Origin: Marinobacter mangrovi
GTDB taxonomy: Bacteria; Pseudomonadota; Gammaproteobacteria; Pseudomonadales; Oleiphilaceae
NCBI RefSeq assembly: GCF_016798325.1
Contig: NZ_JAERVO010000004.1
Span: forward strand, 186,001 to 250,000
Direction of reading: 5' to 3'
DNA: 64,000 nucleotides
Shown here: positions 1 through 8,842 of the stretch, one piece after another
How the letters are laid out: each line of letters begins with the position of its first letter
How positions within the stretch are numbered: position 1 is the first letter of the stretch
Position numbers and translations under genes: made by a program
Notes under the pieces: model-generated
Told to the model about the DNA's origin: nothing
What the model saw: only the letters and a program-made list of their open reading frames with translations
The model's database searches: none

Positions 1-566
1 ATTTCGGCAAGCCTTTCGAGCGCCTGACGGTGTTCGATTCCATCCTGCGGTTTAATCCGGACATCAAGGCCGAAGACCTGGCGGATGCCGACGCGGCCCG
101 GCGCATCGCGTCGGACATGGGTATTCCACTGAAGGAAGGTTGGGGGCTGGGCAAGGTCCAGATCGAGATCTTCGAGAAGACCGTCGAGCATCGCCTGATG
201 CAGCCCACGTTCATCACCGAGTACCCGACGGAAGTGTCTCCACTGGCCCGCCGCAAGGATGCCAACCCGTTCGTCACCGAGCGTTTCGAGTTCTTCGTCG
301 GTGGTCGCGAGATCGCCAACGGCTTCTCGGAGTTGAACGACGCCGAGGACCAGGCCGAGCGTTTCCGTGAACAGGTGGCGGAAAAAGAGGCTGGCGACGA
401 CGAAGCCATGTTCTACGACGAGGATTACGTCGCCGCCCTGGAATACGGCCTGCCGCCGACGGCGGGCGAAGGGATTGGCATCGACCGGCTGACCATGCTG
501 CTGACCGATTCGCCGTCCATTCGGGACGTGATCCTGTTCCCGGCGATGCGTCCGGAAAAGGCCTGA
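1..566 (+). CDS. lysS: Lysyl-tRNA synthetase, class II, C-terminal part (5' end outside window)
   Basis: The reading frame is open from the first bases, so the gene starts upstream of the window. The visible 188 or so residues are the end of the class II catalytic domain. The last 30 residues hold class II motif 3, read as [13 protein letters not shown] followed by [17 protein letters not shown], which is the characteristic ending of LysRS. The enzyme charges tRNA-Lys in the cytoplasm. The stop lies 4 bases before the ung start, so the two genes are probably cotranscribed. An in-frame GTG at position 30 is internal and not the start. Confidence 0.95.
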   Translation, partial: FGKPFERLTVFDSILRFNPDIKAEDLADADAARRIASDMGIPLKEGWGLGKVQIEIFEKTVEHRLMQPTFITEYPTEVSPLARRKDANPFVTERFEFFVGGREIANGFSELNDAEDQAERFREQVAEKEAGDDEAMFYDEDYVAALEYGLPPTAGEGIGIDRLTMLLTDSPSIRDVILFPAMRPEKA

Positions 567-570
567 GTCC

Positions 571-1311
571 ATGCATCCGGCGGCCGAAGCCCTGCGACAG
601 CAGCTCAAGCCCGATCGCGGCTGGCTCGAACGTCTCGGTAACGAGTTCGAGCAGCCGTACCTGCAAACGCTGGCTGATTTCCTGGCCCAGGAAGAGCAGG
701 CGGGCAAGACGCTGTTTCCAGCCCGTCAGCATTGTTTCAACGCACTGAATTCGACCCCTTTCGACAAGGTGTCGGTGGTCATTCTCGGGCAGGATCCCTA
801 TCACGGTCCGGGGCAGGCCCATGGTCTGTGCTTCAGTGTGCGACCGGGCGTCAAAACGCCGCCGTCACTGGTCAATATTTTCAAGGAAATCCAGGCGGAA
901 CTGGGCATTGATCCACCGGATCACGGCTGTTTGCAGCCCTGGGCCGATCAGGGGGTGTTGTTGCTCAATGCCGTACTGACCGTGGTGCAGGGCCAGGCGG
1001 GCGCCCATCAGGGCAAGGGCTGGGAGCACTTCACCGACCGCGTGATCGAGCACATCAATGCCGAGCGCGAAGGCGTGGTGTTTCTGCTTTGGGGCAGCTA
1101 TGCCCAGAAGAAGGGGCGGATCATCGATCGGAACCGGCACCTCGTCCTGCAGGGGCCGCATCCGTCTCCACTGAGCGCGCATCGGGGCTTCTTTGGTTGC
1201 GGTCATTTCCGTCAGACCAACGAGTGGCTGGTGGAAAAGGGGCGGGCGCCCATCGACTGGGGCTTGCCCAATCAGGAAGAGCTGATCGCGCGATACAAAA
1301 AAGGCCGGTGA
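571..1311 (+). CDS. ung: Uracil-DNA glycosylase, family 1
   Basis: This 246-residue cytoplasmic enzyme excises uracil from DNA at the start of base excision repair. The family-1 water-activating motif [18 protein letters not shown] is present at about residues 72-89, with the catalytic Asp in GQDPYH. The DNA-binding motif [14 protein letters not shown] lies at about residues 195-208 and supplies the catalytic His. The length is slightly above the 225-230 usual for the family because of a longer N-terminus. It follows lysS by 4 bases and ends inside a bidirectional terminator hairpin. Confidence 0.96.
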   Translation: MHPAAEALRQQLKPDRGWLERLGNEFEQPYLQTLADFLAQEEQAGKTLFPARQHCFNALNSTPFDKVSVVILGQDPYHGPGQAHGLCFSVRPGVKTPPSLVNIFKEIQAELGIDPPDHGCLQPWADQGVLLLNAVLTVVQGQAGAHQGKGWEHFTDRVIEHINAEREGVVFLLWGSYAQKKGRIIDRNRHLVLQGPHPSPLSAHRGFFGCGHFRQTNEWLVEKGRAPIDWGLPNQEELIARYKKGR

Positions 1312-1327
1312 ATCACCGGCCTTTTTT
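1296..1327. terminator. Bidirectional rho-independent terminator between ung and the HDOD gene
   Basis: An 11-bp stem, AAGGCCGGTGA paired with its near-complement and closed by a tiny loop, is flanked by A-run on the left and T-run on the right. It can therefore terminate ung on the plus strand and the convergent HDOD gene on the minus strand. The ung stop codon overlaps the stem. Confidence 0.9.
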
Positions 1328-1348
1328 GCGTTTGGCGTCTGTACCCGT

Positions 1349-2182
1349 TTACTGGAGCAGCGCCATCGCCGCTTCCATTTCGGCGTTCAGGTCTTCTTCC
1401 TGGCTCATATCGATGTTCGGGTCCAGGCCCAGCCGCTCGAACGCGGGGATGGTGTTCCAGTCCAGCTCCGTGAACGGGTGCTCGGTGCCGGCGACCAGCT
1501 GCAGGTTGGCGATCATCACCAGATCGGCGTAATCGGCCTTGGGGACGACACGCTGGAAGTCCGTGAAATCGCCCGGGACGGTCTGGAGTTCCGTCGGGAA
1601 ATCCCACTTCTTGAGAATGCGCTGGCCGATATCGGCGTGCAATTCTTCGATGACCTTGTCCAGCATGATGCTGCTGATCTGAACTTCGTTGTCTTCCACA
1701 TAACGCAGGATCGGCAGCACGCCGATCAGGTGTACCAGGCCGGCCAGAGTCGCCTGGTCCGGCTTGAGGCGCGTGTAGTGCTGGGCCAGGACATGGCAGA
1801 TGCCGGCCACTTCGGTACTGGTTTGCCAGGTGGCCCGCAGGCGCTTGTCGATCATGTCGGAAGTGGCCTGGAACATCTGTTCCATCGCCAGACCCATGGC
1901 CAGGTTGCTGGTGTAGGCCATGCCCAGACGGCTGACCGCCATGGTCAGGTTTTCGATCTGCCGGGAACCCCGGAACAGCGGGCTGTTGCAGACCCGGATC
2001 AGGCGGGCCGAGAGGGCGGTGTCGTTACTGATGACCTTGACCAGGTCCTGTATGGAAGAGTCCTCTGCCTCTGCGATTTCCCGGACCTGGAGGGCCACTT
2101 CGGGCAGGGTCGGCAGGACCAGCTTGTCGCTCTCGATCGCAGCGGTCAGATCGTCTTTAAGGGTTTCCGAAATCGTCGCCAT
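1349..2182 (-). CDS. HDOD domain protein
   Basis: A 277-residue protein made almost entirely of one HDOD domain (a degenerate HD phosphohydrolase fold used in bacterial signalling). Seen: the N-terminal LPTLPEVALQVREIAE, then ISNDTALSARLIRVCNSPLF, then TMAVSRLGMAYTSNLAMG, all typical HDOD segments, with an acidic tail. I chose the ATG at 2182 (MATISETL). The frame stays open to 2293, but the extra upstream residues do not look like protein. It is the last gene of the minus-strand run after ygfZ, 150 bases away, and may have its own promoter. No output domain is attached, so its partner is unknown. Confidence 0.85.
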   Translation of the reverse strand: MATISETLKDDLTAAIESDKLVLPTLPEVALQVREIAEAEDSSIQDLVKVISNDTALSARLIRVCNSPLFRGSRQIENLTMAVSRLGMAYTSNLAMGLAMEQMFQATSDMIDKRLRATWQTSTEVAGICHVLAQHYTRLKPDQATLAGLVHLIGVLPILRYVEDNEVQISSIMLDKVIEELHADIGQRILKKWDFPTELQTVPGDFTDFQRVVPKADYADLVMIANLQLVAGTEHPFTELDWNTIPAFERLGLDPNIDMSQEEDLNAEMEAAMALLQ

Positions 2183-2245
2183 AGTGAGATGTTCCATCCA
2201 TCGGTGACTGGCATGAAAAGCAGGGCGCAACGCCGTTAGTGTGCA

Positions 2246-2254
2246 GTTATAGCA
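2246..2254 (-). promoter_or_regulatory. Candidate extended -10 promoter for the HDOD gene
   Basis: Read on the minus strand the sequence is TGCTATAAC, an extended -10 element, 64 bases upstream of the chosen HDOD start. There is no well-spaced -35 box. This would let the HDOD gene be expressed apart from the nadB-ygfZ run. Confidence 0.4.
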
Positions 2255-2332
2255 AATAAATCCAGCCGCAGCCGTCACAAAACGTATCTGCAAGGGCGAC
2301 GCAACGGCCGGTTGTTGGTTCTCGGGCTCGCG

Positions 2333-3295
2333 TCAGGCCTTTTCCTGTTCTGGCACCGGGTAGGGTAGATCCAGGCGTTCAACCGTGCCTTCCGCCCCGT
2401 CAATCCTCCAGGGCTGCGCGTCCAGAGCGGCGTGCTTGATCACGGCGAGCGCTTCCTGCCGACCGTCGTCGAAGCTGACCACGTTGACCAGTTCGCCGAC
2501 GGCCTTGTCACCGGCGATCACCGACATGCCCGGGTGCAAGGTTTGGTCGGCAGAGACCGCCAGGCGGAACAGGCTCTTCTTGAGCTGCCCCAGGTAGTGC
2601 ATGCGCGCAATGACTTCCTGGCCGGTGTAGCAGCCTTTCTTGAAGTGAATGCCATCGACGTGTTGCAAGTTCAGCATCTGGGGGACATAGGCCTCACTGC
2701 TGTCGCTGTCGAGTTCGGCCAGGCCAGCACTGATCTCGGCAGCCGCCCAATCCGCCGGGGTGGCGGTCGGGGCCTCCGGCAGGCGGTCGCCACTGAGGCG
2801 CCAGAATTCGTAACGGGGGACGCCTTCGGTGGTGTCCTGAACCCGGATCAGTTTGCCGTCTTCCAGTGTCAGCGCGTCACCGGTCGTGTCGAGGGTATCG
2901 GCATCGGCCGACAGGCTACGCGCCGCCTCGAGGCCCCACAGGCCAAATACCCGGGCGCTGTCGAGGCTGGTCATCTCCGTGCCGCGGAACAACATGAGGA
3001 ATTTTTTCAGTTGGCTGGTGATGCGCTCTTCGATGGCTTTGGGCAGACGCAACAGGATGGCGTCTTGCTCGCCGACCAGCAGTGATACGGCATAGGCCCG
3101 GCCTTTCGGGGTGCAGGCGGCCGCTCGGCGTGCGCGGGTTTCGGTCACCTCATCCATATGCTGGCTGAGTTGGCCGTGCAGGAATTTGCGGGGATCCTTG
3201 CCGCCCACCCGATAGAGCTGGACATTGTCCAGGTTGGCAAACGCATGACTCGGGCGTTGGGCGGAAGCGACTTGCGGCGCGGCGGAATCGGACAT
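2333..3295 (-). CDS. ygfZ: tRNA-modifying protein YgfZ (folate-binding, Fe-S cluster maintenance)
   Basis: A 320-residue member of the GcvT-like folate-binding family. The family signature KKGCYTGQEVIARMHYLGQLKKSLFRL, with the single conserved Cys in KGCYTGQE, is present at about residues 225-250. Known YgfZ proteins use tetrahydrofolate to help repair or assemble certain Fe-S enzymes, including the tRNA thiolase MiaB. A good AGGAG lies 8 bases before the ATG. It follows ygfX by 12 bases and so is probably in the nadB-sdhE-ygfX operon, whereas in Escherichia coli ygfZ is divergent from sdhE. Confidence 0.93.
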   Translation of the reverse strand: MSDSAAPQVASAQRPSHAFANLDNVQLYRVGGKDPRKFLHGQLSQHMDEVTETRARRAAACTPKGRAYAVSLLVGEQDAILLRLPKAIEERITSQLKKFLMLFRGTEMTSLDSARVFGLWGLEAARSLSADADTLDTTGDALTLEDGKLIRVQDTTEGVPRYEFWRLSGDRLPEAPTATPADWAAAEISAGLAELDSDSSEAYVPQMLNLQHVDGIHFKKGCYTGQEVIARMHYLGQLKKSLFRLAVSADQTLHPGMSVIAGDKAVGELVNVVSFDDGRQEALAVIKHAALDAQPWRIDGAEGTVERLDLPYPVPEQEKA

Positions 3296-3307
3296 GCGCT
3301 ACTCCTG

Positions 3308-3778
3308 TCAGACCGGTTGATTCGAAGAGGGCGATGGACTGCCGGCAAAACGAAGCCACACTCGCAAACGCCGAAAGGCGTCCGGATCGACGTTCGTGCA
3401 GAACGGCAGATTCACCAGCAGGACTGTGTGTTCCTTCAAGGTGGAGGCCTCGGGCTGCAGTTTCAAGAGTGCAACGCGGCTTGTTAGTCGGCTGTTGGCA
3501 GCCACCTTGACAGGGATATCGCTACCTTCGGCCGTGCGGACCGACAACTGCTGCCGTCTCAGGCTCAATCCCGTAACCGCCTGTTGGCTTTCCAGAAGGG
3601 CAAGATGCCGCACACTGCGCCAGCCAATCCCTGCGAACACCACCGATGCCATCAATTGGCCGGCCGGCAGGCCGGTGGTCAGCGTCAGGGCAAGACCGGC
3701 GGGTAATGCCCAGCACAGTGCCAGCAGGGCTGCCAGCGGCAGGGAGCGTTGCAGCGGCAAGTTAATCCGGCTGTACAC
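3308..3778 (-). CDS. ygfX: YgfX-like inner membrane protein (CptA family)
   Basis: A 156-residue protein with two close hydrophobic segments at about residues 14-33 and 38-55, then a soluble C-terminal part ending in [12 protein letters not shown]. The topology, length and position directly after sdhE match YgfX/CptA. In E. coli YgfX has been described as a toxin-like inhibitor of cell division proteins and as a partner of SdhE; sequence identity is low in this family, so the call rests largely on context. The start is a GTG inside the sdhE 3' end (17-base overlap), which suggests translational coupling. Confidence 0.72.
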   Translation of the reverse strand: MYSRINLPLQRSLPLAALLALCWALPAGLALTLTTGLPAGQLMASVVFAGIGWRSVRHLALLESQQAVTGLSLRRQQLSVRTAEGSDIPVKVAANSRLTSRVALLKLQPEASTLKEHTVLLVNLPFCTNVDPDAFRRLRVWLRFAGSPSPSSNQPV

Positions 3779-4016
3779 GATCCAGGATCATATCCACGAT
3801 AACCTGCAGATCCGGGTCTTCCGGGCGTTCGCGCTGCATGAACCACTGGTAGATCTGGGTATCCTCGCAGTCGATCAGCTTCTGGTAGCGCGCCTTATCG
3901 GCTTGCGGGAGGTCTGGGTAGACCTGTTCCAGGAAAGGGATCAGCAGAACATCCAGCTCCAGCATGCCGCGTCGGCTGTGCCAGTAAAGACGCTTGAATT
4001 CGACATCACGATCCAT
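3762..4016 (-). CDS. sdhE: FAD assembly factor SdhE
   Basis: An 84-residue protein with the signature RRGMLELD at about residues 15-22 (the RGxxE motif that contacts the flavoprotein). This is the normal size for the family. SdhE promotes covalent flavinylation of succinate dehydrogenase and fumarate reductase. It lies 36 bases after nadB, another FAD enzyme related to SdhA, and overlaps ygfX, so flavoprotein functions are grouped here. Confidence 0.95.
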   Translation of the reverse strand: MDRDVEFKRLYWHSRRGMLELDVLLIPFLEQVYPDLPQADKARYQKLIDCEDTQIYQWFMQRERPEDPDLQVIVDMILDRVQPD

Positions 4017-4052
4017 ACAAAACGACCTCAGGGTGAAAACAGATTCCGGGTA

Positions 4053-5678
4053 CTAGGGCGCCCGGGAACGAAAAGTGGTGGGCGTCAGGATAGTGTCCCG
4101 CGCTTCGTGCAGCACTCCGGGAAAATCGAGAGTGTAATGCAGGCCGCGACTTTCCCGGCGTTGCATGGCCGAACAGATGATCAGGTCGGACACGGTAACC
4201 AGGTTGCGCAGTTCCAGCAGGTCGTTGGAGACCCGGTAGTTGTTGTAGAACTCGCCGATCTCCCGCGACAGCAAATCGACCCGGTGCTTGGCCCGCTGCA
4301 GGCGCTTGGTGGTGCGCACGATGCCGACGTAGTCCCACATGAAATGACGCAGCTCATCCCAGTTGTGCGAGATCACGACGTCTTCATCCGAGTCGCGGAC
4401 CTGGGACTCATCCCAGGCCGGTGCCTGCGGCGGATCGGGAATGTCGTTGTCCAGCCGGGCGATGTCTTCGGCGGCAGAACGGCCGTACACCAAGCATTCC
4501 AGCAGCGAGTTGCTGGCCATGCGATTGGCGCCGTGCAGGCCGGTAAAGGCGGCTTCGCCGACCACGTAGAGCTGGTTGACGTCGGTGCGTGCCCGGTGGT
4601 CGGTCATCACGCCGCCACACGTGTAGTGGGCCGCCGGTACCACCGGTATCGGCTCCCGGGTCATGTCGATCCCGAACGCCAGACAGCGTTCGTAGATGGT
4701 AGGGAAGTGGGTCTTCACGAAATCAGCCGGCTTATGGCTGATGTCCAGGTAGAGATGATCGGCACCGATCCGCTTCATTTCATGGTCGATCGCCCGGGCC
4801 ACGATGTCCCGCGGGGCCAGTTCGCCGCGCTCGTCGAAATGTTCCATGAAGCTGGATCCATCGGGCAGCAGCAGGCGGCCGCCCTCGCCACGCACCGCCT
4901 CGGTAATCAGGAACGACTTGGCGTGCGGGTGGTACAGGCAGGTCGGGTGGAACTGGTTGAATTCCATGTTGGCCGTGCGGCAGCCGGCTCGCCAGGCCAT
5001 GGCGATGCCGTCGCCGGAGGCCCCGTCGGGATTGCTGGTATAACGGTAGGCCTTGCTGGCGCCGCCGGTAGCGATCACCACAAAGCGTGCGCGGAACAAC
5101 TCGACATGACTGTCGTCAAGATTGAGCACGTAGGCGCCCACACAGCGGTTACCGGGCAGGGACAGCTTGCGATGGGTGATCAGGTCGACGGCGACCCGAT
5201 TCTCCAGGATTTCCACGTTGGCACACTGGCGAACCCGGTCGCTGAGCGTGTGGGAAACGGCCTGACCGGTGGCATCGGCGGCATGGATAATACGGCGATG
5301 ACTGTGACCGCCTTCACGGGTGAGGTGGTACTTCTGGTCGTCATCCCGTGTAAAATCAACACCCTTGTCGATCAGCCACTCGATGCTTTCGCGGCTGTGT
5401 TCAACCGTGAAGCGCACGGCGTCTTCATGGCACAGGCCGGCGCCGGCGTTCAGCGTGTCCCGGATGTGTGCCTCGACGCTGTCCTCTGAATCCAGGACGG
5501 CGGCGATACCGCCCTGGGCCCACAGCGTGGAGCCACTGGTCAGTTCGCCTTTGCTGATGACGGCGGCTTTCATATGGGCGGGCAGGTTGAGTGCGACACT
5601 CAAGCCGGCGGCACCACTGCCGATAATCAGCACATCATATTGGTGGGACTGTGGCATCTGTTCGGTATCGCGGGCCAT
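4053..5678 (-). CDS. nadB: L-aspartate oxidase
   Basis: A 541-residue FAD enzyme that oxidises L-aspartate to iminoaspartate, the first step of NAD synthesis. Seen: the N-terminal FAD-binding [11 protein letters not shown] at about residues 20-30, then [15 protein letters not shown]; the [14 protein letters not shown] segment; the HPTCLY segment; and the C-terminal helical domain. The start at 5678 gives [15 protein letters not shown]; the in-frame ATG at 5657 is an alternative. It is divergent from rpoE, the usual arrangement in gammaproteobacteria, and heads the sdhE-ygfX-ygfZ run. Confidence 0.96.
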   Translation of the reverse strand: MARDTEQMPQSHQYDVLIIGSGAAGLSVALNLPAHMKAAVISKGELTSGSTLWAQGGIAAVLDSEDSVEAHIRDTLNAGAGLCHEDAVRFTVEHSRESIEWLIDKGVDFTRDDDQKYHLTREGGHSHRRIIHAADATGQAVSHTLSDRVRQCANVEILENRVAVDLITHRKLSLPGNRCVGAYVLNLDDSHVELFRARFVVIATGGASKAYRYTSNPDGASGDGIAMAWRAGCRTANMEFNQFHPTCLYHPHAKSFLITEAVRGEGGRLLLPDGSSFMEHFDERGELAPRDIVARAIDHEMKRIGADHLYLDISHKPADFVKTHFPTIYERCLAFGIDMTREPIPVVPAAHYTCGGVMTDHRARTDVNQLYVVGEAAFTGLHGANRMASNSLLECLVYGRSAAEDIARLDNDIPDPPQAPAWDESQVRDSDEDVVISHNWDELRHFMWDYVGIVRTTKRLQRAKHRVDLLSREIGEFYNNYRVSNDLLELRNLVTVSDLIICSAMQRRESRGLHYTLDFPGVLHEARDTILTPTTFRSRAP

Positions 5679-5693
5679 AATGAGGGCGCTATT

Positions 5694-5720
5694 GAACTAA
5701 ACTTTACGGCTGCTGTCTAT
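5694..5720 (+). promoter_or_regulatory. Candidate sigma-E promoter upstream of rpoE
   Basis: GAACTA at 5694-5699 is followed after 16 bases by TCTAT at 5716-5720. This resembles the extracytoplasmic sigma-E consensus (GAACTT, 16-17 bases, TCTRA). It starts 16 bases from the nadB start codon on the other strand, so nadB and rpoE regulation may interfere. Autoregulation of rpoE from such a promoter is well known in relatives. Confidence 0.5.
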
Positions 5721-5931
5721 TTGGCCACACGGGCTTACCTGCCACAAGTCAGGGTTGGCAGAGAGCCTTCAAGTCAAGTGCGAATGGGACTGCAGCATGA
5801 CGTTATCCAGATTGCCAACTTCGGCCCTGCGGGACTGCCGTACGAGTTCGGGGGAGGGCACCCCGGAGAAAGCCACGGTAACCTCCCTGCCAGAGCGCCC
5901 GAATGCAGGCGGCCAAACGGCGAAGAAACCG

Positions 5932-6534
5932 GTGACAGAGAGCACGCCACAGTCTCCCTCTGAAAGTCAGACCGACAAGCAGCTCATCCAGCGCGTCAAG
6001 CGGGGTGACCGGTCTGCGTTCGATCTTCTGGTGCTGAAGTACCAGTCCCGCGTGGCATCCATTATCAGCCGCTATACCAACGACTCCCAGGACATTCTGG
6101 ATCTCACGCAGGAAACATTCGTCAAGGCCTACCGCGCGGTGGAACGCTTCCGCGGTGACAGCGCCTTTTATACCTGGCTTTACCGGATTGCGGTGAATAC
6201 CGCCAAGAATTTCCTGGAATCCCGCGGGCGGCGCCCGCGTGGCAGCATGGAGGCCGAGGAAGCCGAACGGCTCGATTCCGGTGATTGGTTGCGCGATGTG
6301 GCCACCCCGGAGAAGCTGATGCAGCGCGAGGAAATGTATGAAGCCATGCAGCGCGCGATCAGCGGTTTACCGGAAGAGTTGCGTTCGGCCCTGTTGTTGC
6401 GGGAATACGAGGGTCTGAGCTATGAAGACATCGCCCGGATCCTGGAATGCCCGATCGGAACGGTACGCTCGCGGATATTCAGAGCACGGGATGCCGTGGA
6501 CCGCGAGCTGGCCCCGATGTTGAGTGCAGACTGA
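5932..6534 (+). CDS. rpoE: RNA polymerase sigma factor RpoE (AlgU/AlgT)
   Basis: Extracytoplasmic-function sigma factor for envelope stress. Region 2 reads DKQLIQRVKRGDRSAFDLLVLKYQ, then DLTQETFVKAYRAVERFRGDSAFYTWLYRIAVNTAKN; region 4 reads EGLSYEDIARILECPIGTVRSRIFRAR. Both are very close to AlgU. The start chosen is the GTG at 5932, which gives 200 residues, near the 190-195 usual. The frame continues upstream to an ATG at 5797 and a TTG at 5755, giving an extra 45-59 residues with no family resemblance, so the start is uncertain. It is first gene of the rpoE-rseA-rseB-rseC-mucD cluster. Confidence 0.94.
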   Translation: MTESTPQSPSESQTDKQLIQRVKRGDRSAFDLLVLKYQSRVASIISRYTNDSQDILDLTQETFVKAYRAVERFRGDSAFYTWLYRIAVNTAKNFLESRGRRPRGSMEAEEAERLDSGDWLRDVATPEKLMQREEMYEAMQRAISGLPEELRSALLLREYEGLSYEDIARILECPIGTVRSRIFRARDAVDRELAPMLSAD

Positions 6535-6583
6535 GTGTCTACAGAATTTAAAACGGTGTTGTTGATTTTGAGGTGCATGCGCA

Positions 6584-7165
6584 ATGGATGATCGTCTGAG
6601 AGAGACGCTGTCAGCCATGATGGATGATCAGGCCGACGAACTGGCTGTGCATCGTCTGTTGTCTCGTGCCGGTGAACCGGAAATCCGGGAGCAGTGGCAG
6701 AGATGGCAGCAACTGCGCAATCTGATGCATGACGAGCGTCGTGACCTGGCCACGGTGGATGTCAGCAGCGCAGTTCGCGACGCTATCGATGCCAATGCCG
6801 AATTGCCTGAACGAGACGCCGATGCGAAGGCGACCAACCCGTCACGGCGCTCCCTGCGCTGGTCGGCGGTGGCCGCGGTGTCCATGGCCCTGCTGGTCGG
6901 CTTTGGCGCGGGGGCCCACTGGGGCATTTCCGATGAGACCGGTGCCGGTGCCCTGACAGCGGGTCTGGGTCTGGACGGCAATGACGACGATGACGCCCAG
7001 GATACGCCCCGCGTGCCTGAAATTGCCCTGCAGGGGCTGGATGACGAACAGCGGGAGCAAATGAGCCGCTATCTGCTTGAACACGCCCAGCATAACAGTG
7101 TGGGCATGGGGTACGGCTCGATGGGGTATGCCCGGGTGGCCAGCGTGTCGACCGGCCTGCGCTGA
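6584..7165 (+). CDS. rseA: Anti-sigma-E factor RseA (MucA)
   Basis: A 193-residue single-pass inner membrane protein. The N-terminal cytoplasmic domain (RETLSAMMDDQADELAVHRLLS, then REQWQRWQQLRNLMH) is the RseA/MucA sigma-binding type. One membrane segment lies at about residues 92-110 and the rest is periplasmic. It holds RpoE inactive until stepwise proteolysis releases it. It begins 49 bases after rpoE and ends 4 bases before rseB. The C-terminus is not the typical hydrophobic DegS-activating kind, ending in RVASVSTGLR. Confidence 0.93.
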   Translation: MDDRLRETLSAMMDDQADELAVHRLLSRAGEPEIREQWQRWQQLRNLMHDERRDLATVDVSSAVRDAIDANAELPERDADAKATNPSRRSLRWSAVAAVSMALLVGFGAGAHWGISDETGAGALTAGLGLDGNDDDDAQDTPRVPEIALQGLDDEQREQMSRYLLEHAQHNSVGMGYGSMGYARVASVSTGLR

Positions 7166-7169
7166 TCCA

Positions 7170-8252
7170 ATGGCCCATTCAGGAATCAACAGACGTCACA
7201 CCTTCCTCACCCGGCTGGCCTGTGGTGTAAGCGCCTGGGTGCTTTCGGCTTCGGTCTGGGCCGGGGATATGCCCACCACCGCCGAAGGCTGGCTTGAACA
7301 GATGGGACCGGCGCTGAACACCACCAGCTACAAAGGGGTGTTCGTCTATAGTCGGGGGGATCAGGTCAGCTCCATGCGCATCGCCCACCGATTCAAGGAT
7401 GGAGAGGTGCAGGAGCGCCTGGTGATCCAGGATGGCGACCAGGGCGAGATTATCCGCCGGGGTGGCCGCGTGTTCTGCATACTGCCTTCCCATGGCCGTA
7501 TTCAACTGGATGCCATGCTGCCGTCCGGTCCCTTCTCCGAAGTCTTTTCCGACAAGATGGCGCCTGTGCGGCGCTGGTACGCGGCCAGGCTGCTTGACGA
7601 CGATCGGGTGGCCGGACACAAGGCGGTGGTCGTCGCCCTTAATCCCAAGGACATTCATCGCTACCGCTATCGGCTGTGGCTCGAGAAAACCTCAGGACTG
7701 TTGGTCAAAAGCCAGGTACTGAGCAACGACGACAAGGTGCTGGAGCGTTTCCAGTTCACCATGCTCGAGCTGACCAAGGACATTCCGGACAGTGAATTCC
7801 GTATCCCCTCGCAGGAGTCGACCCGCAAGCTGGCTGTCGGCGGGGCGCATCCGGCACCGCCTCCCTCTCCGCCACCGCCCATGCCAAACGTGACCTGGAA
7901 ACTCAGCTGGCATCCGGAAGGGTTCCAGGCAACGCCGGCCCCGCATCCGCCAGGAGGGCAGGCAATCGCGTTCTCCGACGGACTGGCTTCCTTCTCGGTG
8001 TTCGTTGCACCCGTGGGGAACATGGATATGCCGACCGGTATTTCACGGATCGGCGCCACCACGATCTTCATGAGCAAGCTGATAGCAGGTGATCAACGTC
8101 ATCTGGTGACGGTGGTTGGGGAAATTCCGCCGGAAACGGCTGTCAAAGTGGCTCAATCGATTCGGATTGAAAAGGAACCGGCACCGCAGGCGGCCGAAAA
8201 GTCGGCCGCCAAAGCGGACACCGCTGTGGTGCCCGGAGACGATCATGATTGA
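7170..8252 (+). CDS. rseB: Sigma-E regulatory protein RseB (MucB)
   Basis: A 360-residue periplasmic protein with a signal peptide (RLACGVSAWVLSASVWA, cleavage near residue 32). It then has the MucB/RseB N-terminal LolA-like domain (TTSYKGVFVYSRGDQVSSMRIAHRF) and a C-terminal domain (WHPEGFQ onward). A proline-rich linker, APPPSPPPPMP, sits between them at about residues 228-240. RseB binds RseA and protects it from the site-1 protease. The start at 7170 places the signal peptide correctly; the open frame extends back into rseA to 7077. The stop overlaps the rseC start. Confidence 0.93.
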   Translation: MAHSGINRRHTFLTRLACGVSAWVLSASVWAGDMPTTAEGWLEQMGPALNTTSYKGVFVYSRGDQVSSMRIAHRFKDGEVQERLVIQDGDQGEIIRRGGRVFCILPSHGRIQLDAMLPSGPFSEVFSDKMAPVRRWYAARLLDDDRVAGHKAVVVALNPKDIHRYRYRLWLEKTSGLLVKSQVLSNDDKVLERFQFTMLELTKDIPDSEFRIPSQESTRKLAVGGAHPAPPPSPPPPMPNVTWKLSWHPEGFQATPAPHPPGGQAIAFSDGLASFSVFVAPVGNMDMPTGISRIGATTIFMSKLIAGDQRHLVTVVGEIPPETAVKVAQSIRIEKEPAPQAAEKSAAKADTAVVPGDDHD

Positions 8253-8736
8253 GGAAAGCGGGACCGTCGTTGCCGAGATTGACGACGCCGTCTGGGTGCA
8301 GACCATTCGCCAGAGTACCTGCGGCAGCTGCAGCGCCCGTAAAGGCTGCGGTCAGGGGGCGCTGGCCAGTATGACCGATGGCCGAGCCAATCAGGTTCGG
8401 GTGCACAACCCACTCGGCGCCCGCGTGGGTGACCAGGTCACGCTCGGTATCGAGGAATCGCAATTGCTGAAGGCGTCGCTGCTGGTATATGCCTGGCCCC
8501 TGCTGGCCCTGCTGCTGGGCGCCATGGTTGCGGCGACTCTCTGGCCCGGCCAGGACGGGCCGGCCATTCTGGGGGGCGCCCTGGGGTTGGCCGTCGGTTT
8601 TGGAGCGCTTCGGATAAGTTCCCGTGATCGACGCAAGAACCCTGGGTTTGAACCGGTCCTGTTGCGTGTTGATCTGCATCATGTGGCGGTCGAGCCAGTC
8701 ACTGTGCGGGATTCGGGCCCGTTGGGAGCGCCCTGA
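8245..8736 (+). CDS. rseC: Positive regulator of sigma-E, RseC/MucC family
   Basis: A 163-residue inner membrane protein. It has the N-terminal cysteine cluster C26, C29 and C35 (CGSCSARKGCG), typical of RseC/MucC, and two membrane segments at about residues 78-97 and 104-122. The ATG at 8245 overlaps the rseB stop by 8 bases. In relatives RseC modestly raises sigma-E activity, and a related protein takes part in electron transfer to SoxR. The short C-terminal tail has no recognised motif. Confidence 0.9.
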   Translation: MIEESGTVVAEIDDAVWVQTIRQSTCGSCSARKGCGQGALASMTDGRANQVRVHNPLGARVGDQVTLGIEESQLLKASLLVYAWPLLALLLGAMVAATLWPGQDGPAILGGALGLAVGFGALRISSRDRRKNPGFEPVLLRVDLHHVAVEPVTVRDSGPLGAP

Positions 8737-8842
8737 CCGGGACCGGGCTCCGCATAACATTTCCTTAATTTGAAACGGCAGAGTCTGCCTAGAAAATAGA
8801 CGTGTCCATTCTGTAAAACCCAACCAAATTCTGGAGTGAGGT

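Noticed and set aside
3396-5489. 697-codon open frame antisense to ygfX, sdhE and nadB
   Set aside because: It mirrors well-supported genes on the other strand, has the His/Gln/Val/Gly-rich composition typical of antisense frames at high G+C, and no recognisable domain.
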